Shown: positions 43,243-52,243, numbered from the stretch's first letter. The stretch is 64,000 bases of DNA from Pediococcus stilesii (GCF_001437075.1 NZ_JQBX01000007.1:39201-103200); one strand, 5' to 3'. Program-made: numbers and translations. Notes: a model not told the origin generated them from the sequence alone.

Positions 43243-43620
43243 ATGAAATTCGATGACAAAGTTCCAATTTATTACCAGATTAAGCAGTATATTTACCAAG
43301 AAATTCTTATTAATCATTTTCAACCAGGAACTAAAATCCCCCCGGTTCGCCAATTGGCAATTGATTTAACCGTTAACGTTAACACGATTCAGCGTGCACT
43401 AAGTGAATTAATTGACGAAGAAATTTTGATTTCCAAGAGAGGGAAGGGTAATTTTGTGACCACTGATTTACAAATATTAAACCAGTTAAAAGAAAACATC
43501 GTTGAGGAAAAACTAGAAATTATGTATACGCAGTTAAAAAACCTTCAGATCAGTTCGGATGAAATGGTGCAATACTTATCCGATTACATTAAGAAGCGGG
43601 AGGAAAACGATCATGAGTAA
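43243..43620 (+). CDS. GntR family regulator, YtrA type
   Basis: A 125-residue protein: winged helix-turn-helix (residues about 8-75, IPPVRQLAIDLTVNVNTIQRALSELIDEEI) plus the short two-helix C-terminus of the YtrA subfamily. These regulators repress an adjacent ABC transporter operon and respond to cell-envelope antibiotics. It overlaps the ATPase gene by 8 nt. AGGAGAAA precedes the ATG. Confidence 0.92.
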   Translation: MKFDDKVPIYYQIKQYIYQEILINHFQPGTKIPPVRQLAIDLTVNVNTIQRALSELIDEEILISKRGKGNFVTTDLQILNQLKENIVEEKLEIMYTQLKNLQISSDEMVQYLSDYIKKREENDHE

Positions 43621-44323
43621 TCTACTAGAAATTAAAAATTTGAGCTATTCTCGAAACCTGCATTCAATTTTAGAAAATTTTAATTTAGAAATACCGCAGG
43701 GCCAAATTGTTGGGCTATTAGGTGCTAATGGGGCGGGTAAAACAACCGTGATGCGATTGATAGCGGGAAGTTTTCTTTACCGTCGCGGTACTATCAGTGT
43801 CCAAAATAGTCAAACGGTAGCGGAACGTAAGTCTAAAGTTAGTTTCACCGAACAAGCGAGTCATTTGGAAATGAATGCTCCTTTATCCAAAATTGGTGAT
43901 TTTTATAATGAAATATATGAAGACTTCAATTTAACTAATTTTAAGCAATTATTGGCTGAACTGGGTTTAAAGATAGATCAAAAATTGAACCAACTCTCAA
44001 AAGGAAATTACCGTAAATTTGTAATCGCAGTTACTTTGGCGCGGAATGTCGACCTTTATCTGTTGGATGAACCTTTTGACGGAATTGATAGCATGAGCCG
44101 GAAGAAAATTATCGCAAGCATCATTAGCTGGAAGCCAGATAGCGCAACCATTTTAGTTAGTGACCATCACGTGGCTGACATTGCGAATTTATTGGACTCG
44201 GTTGTGGTGATTAAAAATAAGAAAGTGATCGCCAAAGAAGCTGCCAATACCATTCGCGAAGAGCTAGGACAGGACATTGAAACCTATTATGAAAGTTACT
44301 ACGGGGAGGAAAACGATGACTAA
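43613..44323 (+). CDS. ABC transporter ATP-binding protein
   Basis: A 236-residue ATPase: Walker A GANGAGKTTVMRL (about residues 38-46), signature LSKGN in place of the common LSGGQ, and Walker B LYLLDEPFDGID. The signature variant is usual for YtrB/BcrA-like drug-exporter ATPases. The ATG at 43613 is chosen because GGGAGG precedes it and it overlaps the regulator stop. It pairs with the downstream permease. Confidence 0.92.
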   Translation: MSNLLEIKNLSYSRNLHSILENFNLEIPQGQIVGLLGANGAGKTTVMRLIAGSFLYRRGTISVQNSQTVAERKSKVSFTEQASHLEMNAPLSKIGDFYNEIYEDFNLTNFKQLLAELGLKIDQKLNQLSKGNYRKFVIAVTLARNVDLYLLDEPFDGIDSMSRKKIIASIISWKPDSATILVSDHHVADIANLLDSVVVIKNKKVIAKEAANTIREELGQDIETYYESYYGEENDD

Positions 44324-45077
44324 ACTAATGGCGTTAACATCGAACATGGTTAGAAATAAAGTGAAGACGATTCATGGTTTGTTCGGGATCTATGTGCTTG
44401 TAACCTTAGTACTTAGTGCCTATCAAACATTACGATATCACGTAAAAATTGGAGGCTGGATCGAATACGCAGAAGTAGTCGGTGCGTTTGCTACTTTTAT
44501 AGTATTTTTGATAATTGTCATCCGTACCGAAAAAATTTTAGATTCAAGTACATACCGCCTTATCCCAATTACAGAAGGGAAACTATACACGGCCAACATC
44601 GTTTCAACCATTGTCGCCTTTTTGTATTTTGAGTTGTTAAACCTCATTTTTACCTTTTTACTTAACCCAGTTAGTTTTATCAGGGGGCTAAATTCAACGT
44701 TAAATGATACACCACTATCAATTTTATTAATAATGGTTGCCATGATTTTCGCAATGTTTGTGTTAATTGTTGCTTTAGTTACGCTAATGCATTTGGTAAA
44801 TAGCGTTGGAACGACATTTCTACCAGCGATTGGGCAAAAGATTACCCGAGTTGTGATGGTGGTACTGTCAATTGTGGTGGTTAGTTATGTTTTTGGTGGA
44901 TTACAGTATCTTGTAAGCTTGATTTTCACCAGAACGCAGGTATTTAATTCGGATAACGGTTTTTGGGTTGCAACGGCGTTAAGCCCAGTCTACGTCTTAG
45001 CCCTAGCTTTAGTAATCTCCGCCGTCAATATTTATCTCCTTCGAAACTGGGTCGAAATAAAGGTTAAAGCGGGGTAA
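44316..45077 (+). CDS. ABC transporter permease (ABC-2-like)
   Basis: A 253-residue integral membrane protein with about six hydrophobic helices and no cytosolic domain, matching the permease of a GntR-ATPase-permease export system. GGGGAGGA precedes the ATG at 44316, which overlaps the ATPase stop by 8 nt. Substrate unknown; envelope-active peptides or lipids are the usual guess for this type. Its stop is 5 nt from the converging immunity-like gene and no terminator is obvious between them. Confidence 0.88.
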   Translation: MTKLMALTSNMVRNKVKTIHGLFGIYVLVTLVLSAYQTLRYHVKIGGWIEYAEVVGAFATFIVFLIIVIRTEKILDSSTYRLIPITEGKLYTANIVSTIVAFLYFELLNLIFTFLLNPVSFIRGLNSTLNDTPLSILLIMVAMIFAMFVLIVALVTLMHLVNSVGTTFLPAIGQKITRVVMVVLSIVVVSYVFGGLQYLVSLIFTRTQVFNSDNGFWVATALSPVYVLALALVISAVNIYLLRNWVEIKVKAG

Positions 45078-45082
45078 TAAGT

Positions 45083-45385
45083 CTATTTAAATAGATTCCC
45101 CCAAGACATAATAATCCCTTCGCCAAGGTGATGATTCATTAGTTGAGGATTGAGTAATAGCGTATAGAGGTCAGCGACGTCTTTAGAAAGGTGCCCTCCA
45201 ACCGCTAAAGGAGTGAGGGCACCCTGCAACTCGCCGGTAACGCTAGGAAAATAAACGGAACGCATTAATTCCTCTTGGGCATTTTTTAAAATAGCGCGCT
45301 CGTCGGCACTAATATTTTTAGTCAAAATCGTGTTAATGGTCTGGAGTAATTGCTGTTCACGTTCGTGATATTGTTTGATCGACAT
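45083..45385 (-). CDS. Bacteriocin immunity protein-like (EntA_Immun type)
   Basis: A 100-residue, mostly helical, soluble protein. Length and pattern (LLQTINTILTK, SADERAILKNAQEELMRS, then a helix-loop-helix and LSKDVADLYTLLLNP) resemble the four-helix class IIa bacteriocin immunity proteins. No bacteriocin precursor, transporter or regulator is next to it, so it would be an orphan immunity gene. GGGGGAAA precedes the ATG. The assignment rests on overall resemblance only. Confidence 0.5.
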   Translation of the reverse strand: MSIKQYHEREQQLLQTINTILTKNISADERAILKNAQEELMRSVYFPSVTGELQGALTPLAVGGHLSKDVADLYTLLLNPQLMNHHLGEGIIMSWGNLFK

Positions 45386-45515
45386 TAGAATTTCCCCCTT
45401 GTAAATTAAAAACGCAGATGTGGTGCTGACCGGATGAATTAGACACAGTATAGTTGATAAAGCCTTCTTTTGAAATTAAAGTGACTTAATTGCAAGTCGG
45501 TTATGAAGGGCGGGG

Positions 45516-46421
45516 TTATGAGCCTTGGTGATCAGGAACAATTACATCAATAAATTTACGTTCAACGTTTAATTTAATTGGGAGTTGCTCGCTTGGATCA
45601 CCATCAATGCGGGTTTCGATTTGGGTGTCCGGATCAGTGGTGGAAATCTGAAATTGATCGGCTTGGAGTTGATCGACGTCGCTGACCTTTTGAAATTGAC
45701 CGGTCAAAAAATAACCAACATAGCCTAAAAGTCGTGAAATGGAAAAGTGCTTCAAAATAACCAAATGGATCTTACCATCTGAAGGTGAAGCGGAGGTATC
45801 AAAATTAGTAAATCCGCCGATTGAATTGGTTGTAGTCGCTAGTAAGAAACGCGTTTGGTAAATTTTGCTGCCTGAATTGCCGTAATGAACTTCAATTCGG
45901 TAAGACTTTTTAGCAATAAGTTGCTTAATCCCTTTTATTAGATAAATAATGGGTCCCCATTTTCTTTTTTCATTTTGACTAACATTTCGAGCCATATCAG
46001 CTAGTGTGCCAAGCGTTAAGCTACTGATAATGGCTCTTTTTTGTGTATGAATAAGGTCAACAGCATGTGGCTTGCCCGTTAAGATGACCTCAATTGCTTC
46101 AGATTCGTTCTCCGGAATGTTTAAAGCCTTGGCGAAATTGTTGACCGTTCCGCCTGGGATAATACCGACCCGGATTGATTTTTTTGCACGTAAAAATGCT
46201 GTAAAGACGGTGTTGATTGATCCATCGCCGCCAATTGTAACTAGCGTTCGATAGTGGGCAAGGTGATCCACAATAAATTCGATTGCTTCTTTTCGTGATG
46301 TAGTCGCTTTTAAATCAGTAGATCGCCGGTTTTGTTGTGCGCGCTTATTAAAATGTTTCGCAATTTTTTCGTTATTATCGGATCCGGCCTTTTTATTGTA
46401 AATTACGAGGTAGTCTTTCAT
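45516..46421 (-). CDS. Diacylglycerol/lipid kinase family protein (DagK/YegS type), copy 1
   Basis: A 301-residue lipid kinase: the nucleotide-binding GGDGSINTVF, GIIPGGTVNNFAKALNIP and the C-terminal FVIL-type beta-sandwich with ETRIDGDPSEQLP are typical of the DAGK catalytic family. It phosphorylates diacylglycerol or related lipids at the membrane. The ATG at 46421 has AAGGGA 9 nt upstream. A second family member is encoded at 56842-57789. Divergent from the zinc-ribbon gene. Confidence 0.9.
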   Translation of the reverse strand: MKDYLVIYNKKAGSDNNEKIAKHFNKRAQQNRRSTDLKATTSRKEAIEFIVDHLAHYRTLVTIGGDGSINTVFTAFLRAKKSIRVGIIPGGTVNNFAKALNIPENESEAIEVILTGKPHAVDLIHTQKRAIISSLTLGTLADMARNVSQNEKRKWGPIIYLIKGIKQLIAKKSYRIEVHYGNSGSKIYQTRFLLATTTNSIGGFTNFDTSASPSDGKIHLVILKHFSISRLLGYVGYFLTGQFQKVSDVDQLQADQFQISTTDPDTQIETRIDGDPSEQLPIKLNVERKFIDVIVPDHQGS

Positions 46422-46660
46422 TTTAATCAATCCCTTCGGTTGTTATTCTTTATGGTTCGTATAACAAGGTTAATGTCGGTCTTTAACTTAAGTATAACTA
46501 AATTAATAAACTTTGAGAAAAAAGACGTCGTGAATTATTTCTAAGATGTGATTTTTATTGTTGCGGAATAAAATGTTTTCGCTAAATATAAGGTTAATTG
46601 ACCGAATTAGTATGATAAACTTAACGTTGAGGCTTATAAAAATAAGGTGGGAGAGTCGGT

Positions 46661-47881
46661 ATGTTTTGTCCAAAATGTGGGAAAAAGAATAAAGAGGGTG
46701 CTAAGTTTTGTGCCAATTGTGGTGCAGAACTAAAAAGGCGTTCAAATAATGAAAAGAGTGCGTCAACGAAAGAAAAAGCGCTTGGGAGTCAGCCTGCTGA
46801 ACTTCAATCAGGGTCTAAAGCAAAAAATGAAGTTCAAAAGTCAGACGGTTCTAGAGCGCAAAAAGTTCAAAAGGTTAGGAAAAATGCATGGATGAGATGG
46901 ACGATTACAATTGCTGTACTGGCAATCGTAGCGGGAACTGGATTCTTTATCTATCAAAATAATCAGGCACCAAGCAATACCAAATCGAATAGTGCCGATT
47001 ACACGGCGACAGTAAATTCAGAAAGTGAATCGTCGTCTTCAAGCAGTAGTAAAGCTTCTTCATCGAAAGCTAGCTCAATTTCCTTTCCGAAGAGTAAAGT
47101 TGAAGGAACAATCGAAGACGCCTTTGGTGATATAAGTGGAACGACATCGGTTTATGTTTCACCGACCGATTCAAGTGAAAAAGTAGTTTCGCACAATGGG
47201 GCTCAGCGAGCAGCCAGCAACATTAAACTATTTATTATGATAACGGCTTATAACGCGATTTCTGAAGGTCAATTGAACTTAGATGATGAATATACTTTGA
47301 AGGATTCAGATAAGGTTGACGGAACAGGAGCAATTCGTGAATTGACTGCGGGAACGAAATTAACGATTCAAAGGCTCATCGACTATATGATGGAAGACAG
47401 TGATAACACGGCTGCTAATATTATGATTCGCGAATTAGGCGGAATGGACGCCGTTAATAAACAAATTAAAAAAATGGGTGCGACTGATACAAAGCTGGAG
47501 CGGATGCTGATGGATACGGACGCCCTTAAAAGTGGTAAAGATAACTATACGTCAGTAACGGATTTGGGTGAGACTTTGAAAAAAATTTACAATCACCAAA
47601 TGATATCGACCAAGTATGATAATGCAATGCTGGACGTATTAAAACAGAATAAAAATCGAACTAAACTCCCACACGATTTACCGAATGAAGCGACCGTTTA
47701 TAATAAAACCGGTGAATTTGACGATTATGGTGTCGAAAATGACGCCGCAATTTTTGGGAATACGAAGGGCTCTTTTGTAATCGTGGTGATGTCTGAGGAT
47801 GGACAACGAAACGAACAAATTAATCAAATGAATAGTTTTGGATCGGTCATGTATAAAGGATTATTGGAGGAGAACGAATAA
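46661..47881 (+). CDS. Zinc-ribbon, membrane-anchored class A beta-lactamase-like serine hydrolase
   Basis: A 406-residue protein. An N-terminal zinc ribbon (CPKCGKK...CANCG, residues 3-21), a linker, one transmembrane helix (about 80-98) and a Ser-rich spacer (120-141) precede an external serine hydrolase domain. That domain keeps the beta-lactamase/PBP active site: SNIK (Ser186, Lys189), SDN (247-249) and KTG (349-351), and an acidic LERML segment resembling the class A omega loop. The role could be peptidoglycan-related or true beta-lactam hydrolysis. Two TGAASTTCA motifs lie 30 nt apart in its 5' part. The next gene starts directly after its stop. Confidence 0.85.
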   Translation: MFCPKCGKKNKEGAKFCANCGAELKRRSNNEKSASTKEKALGSQPAELQSGSKAKNEVQKSDGSRAQKVQKVRKNAWMRWTITIAVLAIVAGTGFFIYQNNQAPSNTKSNSADYTATVNSESESSSSSSSKASSSKASSISFPKSKVEGTIEDAFGDISGTTSVYVSPTDSSEKVVSHNGAQRAASNIKLFIMITAYNAISEGQLNLDDEYTLKDSDKVDGTGAIRELTAGTKLTIQRLIDYMMEDSDNTAANIMIRELGGMDAVNKQIKKMGATDTKLERMLMDTDALKSGKDNYTSVTDLGETLKKIYNHQMISTKYDNAMLDVLKQNKNRTKLPHDLPNEATVYNKTGEFDDYGVENDAAIFGNTKGSFVIVVMSEDGQRNEQINQMNSFGSVMYKGLLEENE

Positions 47882-48827
47882 TGAAATTTTGTGCTAAATG
47901 TGGAGCAGCGCTTGAAGCAGAGGATAAATTCTGTACCAACTGTGGTACTCAGGTGGTAGAAGCGGCTCCGACAGAGGTCTTCGAACCTACAACTGCCGAA
48001 CCTGTCAAAGAAGCTCGGATTGAAGAATCGGTCAAAAGTGAACAACCTGTTCATGAAACGGTGACACCAAAGTCCACGATGAACTCGGAAAAATTGAATC
48101 AAAATGTTGAACAGACCAAAAAATATGCGCAAAGCTATTGGAATTGGTTGAAATCTTCAATTCAAAATCCATCAAAAAGTCCGAGTGATGCTCACCAGTA
48201 TTATGGAATTACAACGTTTGCTTTATTTTCAATAATTGGTGCACTATTCATCATTATTCCGGGGCGCCAAGCATTTACCTCAATTAATCAACAATCAGGT
48301 AATAGTACATATGATATAATGCAAAACCCATTTGGAATTGGACTTTTTCTTAAAATATTTGTGGTGTTTCTCATTATCTATGCTCTGTATTTGGCGGTGG
48401 GGTACTTCACGCTTAAGATAGCTGGAGATGATTCAGATGGTCTATCGCTTACTCGCTACACGAATGACTTTGCTCACCGGATTAACTTCACGTTTATTTT
48501 TGCGGTTAGTGCTCTTTTGATTACCATTATTTTTGTTCCAAATGAAATTGCGAATAGCATTGGAACAGATATGAAATCTTTTGGAACGCTGAATTTGGTT
48601 GGATTACTGCTGGGAGTAGCGGGAGTCAGCTTCAACATTGGATTCCTAGCCACGATTCTTAACACGAATGTGAAATTAAAGTTCGACAAATTTACGTAGC
48701 TTTAATTGCTCAAATGATAATTTTAGTGATCGTCTACATGTTAATTCGCTACATGGTGGTGCCAAGTGTCCAAAGCTATGTGATGAACGTTATTGACAGT
48801 GCTTTTAGTGGCATCTTTGGTTCATAA
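47881..48827 (+). pseudogene. Zinc-ribbon membrane protein (DUF6574-like) with C-terminal frameshift
   Basis: The frame begins MKFCAKCGAALEAEDKFCTNCG (zinc ribbon), followed by an acidic linker and about five transmembrane helices, and stops at 48699 as ...KFDKFT. In the next frame the sequence continues at once as VALIAQMIILVIVYMLIRYMVV... to a stop at 48827, an extra transmembrane helix plus a C-terminal tail with the same composition. Adding one T to the TTT at 48691-48693 joins the two (KFYVALIAQ). So one base is missing from a short T run: a mutation, a phase-variable run or a sequencing error. The truncated form might still function. Overlaps the preceding gene's stop by one base. Confidence 0.8.
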
Positions 48828-48846
48828 TTAAATTCTCAACAAAAAT

Positions 48847-48920
48847 AAAGGATCCGTTGTGTGTCAAATAACTTTAAGAAATTACCAAATTAAAGTTTCT
48901 AACACGCGATGGATCCTTTT
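48847..48920. terminator. Long hairpin terminator between the zinc-ribbon gene and the ankyrin gene
   Basis: AAAGGATCC (48847-48855) pairs with GGATCCTTT (48911-48919); inner stems GTGT/ACAC and AACTTTAA/TTAAAGTT extend it. Convergent genes on both sides share it. Confidence 0.75.
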
Positions 48921-48948
48921 AAAATCAACTCACAGATAGTAATTAAAA

Positions 48949-49683
48949 TTAATTTGAAGAGTTTTCTAAAATATTTACCATTTGGGTAAAACCAAGTTGT
49001 TTGGCGTAATCTAATGCGGTTTGATTGCGATTATCGCGTAGGTCGGTTTTTGCTCCATAATCTAAAAGTAGTTGGACAATTTGTTGGTATTTGGAGGAGC
49101 CATCACGAAGGGCGACCGCTTCAATCAGAGCCGTATAGCCGGACTTGTTTTGATGGTTAATATCAACGTGACCATCTTTTAAAAGCAATCGAACATTATC
49201 AAGGTGCCCCTTCTCGGCCGCGGGGATTAAAGCAGTCCCTCCAAAGCGGTTATATAATTTGGGATTAGGTTCAGTGTGTTTTAAAATATAATCAAGGATT
49301 TGGGTGCGTCCTTGCGCGGCGGCATATAAATATGCGGAGTCTTGAATATGATCCTGCAGATTAACGTCGGCACCGTGATCAATTAATAGCTTGGCAATTT
49401 GCACATTGTTATTGTGTGTTGCCACTAAAAGTGGTGTTTCACCCTTTGAATTTGGTCGGTCAAGCTGGGTGGGATGTGCTTTTAAGGCCTGTTTGGTTTG
49501 TTCTAAGTTGTTATCTGTCACAGCGCTTAATAGGGATCGAACTTGAGAGACGGCTCTTGCGCTTGAAGAATTAGATTGACTTTGCGTACGACTGGAAGAA
49601 GTCGATGGTGATGGACTTTTTGATGGGGTACAGCCGACTAAAAGCCAGATGATGCCTAGAAAAATTAGGGGGATTTTAAACAT
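48949..49683 (-). CDS. Ankyrin-repeat lipoprotein
   Basis: A 244-residue protein with a lipoprotein signal peptide (MFKIPLIFLGIIWLLVGC, lipobox LVGC at residues 15-18), a Ser/Pro/Thr-rich spacer (19-45), and about five ankyrin repeats (NSKGETPLLVATHNNNVQIAKLLIDHGADVN and following). After lipid attachment it should sit on the outer face of the membrane and bind a protein partner. Surface ankyrin lipoproteins are uncommon in lactobacilli. AGGAGGTC precedes the ATG. Partner unknown. Confidence 0.9.
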   Translation of the reverse strand: MFKIPLIFLGIIWLLVGCTPSKSPSPSTSSSRTQSQSNSSSARAVSQVRSLLSAVTDNNLEQTKQALKAHPTQLDRPNSKGETPLLVATHNNNVQIAKLLIDHGADVNLQDHIQDSAYLYAAAQGRTQILDYILKHTEPNPKLYNRFGGTALIPAAEKGHLDNVRLLLKDGHVDINHQNKSGYTALIEAVALRDGSSKYQQIVQLLLDYGAKTDLRDNRNQTALDYAKQLGFTQMVNILENSSN

Positions 49684-49802
49684 TAAAAGACCTCCAATCT
49701 ATAACCTATTTTGTATAATTAATATTAACATTTTTAATATAAAAGAAGTTAAAAGTTGATTCACAATAGTTAAAGATTTCGCTGTCAGCGGGAGGGAAGG
49801 CC

Positions 49803-50819
49803 ATGTGTACTAGTATTGAAATGACTGCAAAAAATGGTGAAGTATTTTGGGGACGAACAATGGATTTGAGCCTGCCAATGTTTGGTGAGCTTGGTGGTGG
49901 AGCTCGAAGTGTTATAACCAGCTTTCCTGCGGGCGTGAAAATTAAAAGTCAGTTGAAATCGTGGTCAGCCCTTTATGCTGTAATGGGAATTGGAATTCGA
50001 GGGACTTCCATTTTGTATGATGGAATTAATGAAGCGGGGTTAGCTGGAGATTTGCAAGTCCTTTTTGAAACCACGGCGGCGTCTCGAACAGAAATTGACC
50101 AAAGAAATCAAATCCCCGTGATGAATGCTGAATTTGTGACGTATATTTTGACACATTATCAGAGCGTAGCTGAAATTCGTCAAAATTATCACCAGTTTGC
50201 CGTATTAGCAGAGTCCATGGTGGTGCATGGAAAGACGGTAACTACGCCAATCCATTATAATTTTGTGGATCCAAGCGGGGATAGCGTTGTTTTAGAAGCT
50301 ACCGATCGTGGTTCTTTTAAACTATATGATTCGGTTGGGGTGATGACCAATAGTCCGGAATACGATTGGCACGTTACTAATTTAAGAAACTATATTGGTC
50401 TCGATAAATGGAATCTTCGCCATCGTCGACGCTACAGAGAGGGACAAGTTTTAAAACCACTTGATGCTGGAATTGGTTATGGACTGGCAAGTTTACCCGG
50501 TTCGTACACATCGGTTGATCGCTTTATACGGAGCTTTATGATTACCAGCATGATGGATGAATTTGAAGCAAAAGATGGAGTAAATCAGCTGTATGCTGCA
50601 TTTCATTCAGTAATTATTCCTCAAGGTGTGGAGCGCAATTCTGAAAATAATACGGCTTCTGAACACACTCGTTATTGGGTGGGGTATGATCTGGAGCAAC
50701 GCCGATTATACGTTCAACCAAGCGTTGGCCTTGCATTTACCAGTAAGCAGTTAGATCCGCTAACTGCAGATATTGAAATTGAAGAAATTAATACTGGAAA
50801 TTACTTTGATCAAAGATGA
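49803..50819 (+). CDS. Choloylglycine hydrolase family protein (penicillin V acylase/BSH-like, Ntn)
   Basis: A 338-residue linear amide C-N hydrolase. The nucleophile Cys2 follows the initiator Met (MCTSIEM), and Arg18, Asp21 and the Asn of MTNSPEYDWH match the active site of the family. Bile salt hydrolases usually start MCT(A/G)-x-x-F; here the segment after Cys2 and the AGLAGDLQVL loop look more like penicillin V acylase or a linear N-acyl amide hydrolase (possibly acyl-homoserine lactone-type). Annotation as BSH is therefore not assured. AGGGAAGG precedes the ATG. Transcribed alone, ending at a long hairpin. Confidence 0.85.
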   Translation: MCTSIEMTAKNGEVFWGRTMDLSLPMFGELGGGARSVITSFPAGVKIKSQLKSWSALYAVMGIGIRGTSILYDGINEAGLAGDLQVLFETTAASRTEIDQRNQIPVMNAEFVTYILTHYQSVAEIRQNYHQFAVLAESMVVHGKTVTTPIHYNFVDPSGDSVVLEATDRGSFKLYDSVGVMTNSPEYDWHVTNLRNYIGLDKWNLRHRRRYREGQVLKPLDAGIGYGLASLPGSYTSVDRFIRSFMITSMMDEFEAKDGVNQLYAAFHSVIIPQGVERNSENNTASEHTRYWVGYDLEQRRLYVQPSVGLAFTSKQLDPLTADIEIEEINTGNYFDQR

Positions 50820-50824
50820 AAAAT

Positions 50825-50930
50825 AAAAAAGCGTACCAAAAGTCGATCTTTGGATTAACCATTTAATGCCATTAATTGATGATATTAGATGGTTAATTTT
50901 TAAAAATTGACTGATATGGCACGTTTTTTT
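50825..50930. terminator. Long imperfect hairpin between convergent genes
   Basis: The outer arms (about 50825-50838 and 50917-50930) and the inner arms GATTAACC.../...GGTTAAT (50853-50866 and 50884-50897) form an extended stem flanked by A and T runs. It serves the choloylglycine hydrolase gene and probably the converging glycosyltransferase. Confidence 0.65.
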
Positions 50931-50974
50931 AATTTTTAGGGAAAATGATTCTCTTTGGCGACGAGTTAATGTAA

Positions 50975-52057
50975 TCATAGTCCTAAAATTTTTTGCCACT
51001 CCTGAATGACCGTTGCCATTTCAAAATCCTGGGCCCGTTTACGTGATTTATCAGCGTATCGTTTTCGAACGGAGATGTCATTTAAGAGGGGAGTAACCGC
51101 ATTTAAAAAGTTGTGAGGATCATGATTATCTAGCAGAATACCGTGTTCACCACCAGCCAGATATTCATCGGCACCAGTGGAATACATGGTTGCAACGGGG
51201 AGGCCGAAGCTCATGGCTTCTCCGAGAACGAGCGGAAGCCCTTCCCAACGCGAAGTCATTACAAAAAGTGAAGCATTTAGGTAGTGTTCAATTAATTTTT
51301 GATCTTTCAGACGGCCTTGATAGTTAACATTTTGCTGGGCGTGGTGTTTGGCAATTAAAGCATCAAACTCTTTCATTGCGAGTTCTCGTCCGTCACCGGC
51401 AATGGATAAGTGCCAATCGTCAGGTAGAAGTGATGCAAATTCAATTAGAAAGTCAATTCCCTTTTGACGAATATCAGTGCGACCGGTAAACGCAATATTG
51501 TGTGCCATAAGGGTCGAAGTTTTTGGTGCGACGATGGTTAGCGGATTATAAATTTTAATTGTATTGAGATTATATGGTAAAAATCCAAGTAAATCGTACT
51601 CGGTTAAAACAACTACCGTATCGGCAGCGTTGAGTCCGCGGGTGAATTCTTTTTGCATGTGAATATAGTAGTTATTTAGGTAGGTATCAACATTATTATG
51701 CATCCAGGCAATGGCCCGAATGTGAGGAATTTTACGTTTGATTTTTGGAATGAAGCTGGTCAATAACCCCGCGGTTAAAATGACCGAATCATAGTTACCA
51801 TTTGAAAGCTCATCGATTAAGTCGTTAATTTGTGTTTTAAAACGATCTAATGGGTGATCACCCCGAAAACTGATTCCGTGAGAATCAATGGGATGACGGG
51901 CAATAATTAACGGCGCTTTGAGCGGATAAAATGATTCGATGTCAGCTAAAGAATAATAATAAATATTAGTTTCTTTGGAGAGGCGATTACCTAGAACACT
52001 AGTGACACGCTTAACTCCATCCATGACGAAATTTTCGACTACAATCAGTGTTTTCAT
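50975..52057 (-). CDS. Glycosyltransferase family 4 (GT-B fold)
   Basis: A 360-residue retaining glycosyltransferase: the donor-binding EGLPLVLGEAMSFGLPV (E-x7-E motif), GRTDIRQKGIDFLIEFASLLPD and AGDGRELAM, with an N-terminal Rossmann-like domain beginning TLIVVENFVMDGVKRV. This class builds polysaccharide repeat units, glycolipids or wall glycans; acceptor unknown. Single gene on the minus strand, 187 nt upstream of and divergent from the diguanylate cyclase gene, with the palindrome between them. Confidence 0.9.
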   Translation of the reverse strand: MKTLIVVENFVMDGVKRVTSVLGNRLSKETNIYYYSLADIESFYPLKAPLIIARHPIDSHGISFRGDHPLDRFKTQINDLIDELSNGNYDSVILTAGLLTSFIPKIKRKIPHIRAIAWMHNNVDTYLNNYYIHMQKEFTRGLNAADTVVVLTEYDLLGFLPYNLNTIKIYNPLTIVAPKTSTLMAHNIAFTGRTDIRQKGIDFLIEFASLLPDDWHLSIAGDGRELAMKEFDALIAKHHAQQNVNYQGRLKDQKLIEHYLNASLFVMTSRWEGLPLVLGEAMSFGLPVATMYSTGADEYLAGGEHGILLDNHDPHNFLNAVTPLLNDISVRKRYADKSRKRAQDFEMATVIQEWQKILGL

Positions 52058-52188
52058 TGAAATCAGCTCTTTTCTCTTAAAACCAAACTAATTTTAAAAA
52101 CAATTATTTGAGGTTGATTATGAACTATTGATAATGCAAATTCAAAGTATATGCTTATATAAGGACGTAGATTATACTCAATATAGTT

Positions 52189-52216
52189 GTATACAATAAA
52201 TATATTTATTGTATAC
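52189..52216. promoter_or_regulatory. Perfect 28-bp palindrome upstream of the diguanylate cyclase
   Basis: Fourteen-base arms GTATACAATAAATA and TATTTATTGTATAC meet with no loop. The AT-rich, exact dyad in the 187-bp divergent region suggests a repressor operator (TetR/PadR-like) or a DNA structure; no A/T run follows, so it is not a terminator. It ends 27 nt before the cyclase start. Confidence 0.8.
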
Positions 52217-52243
52217 TAAAAATGAACTGTAGGGTCCGGATCC

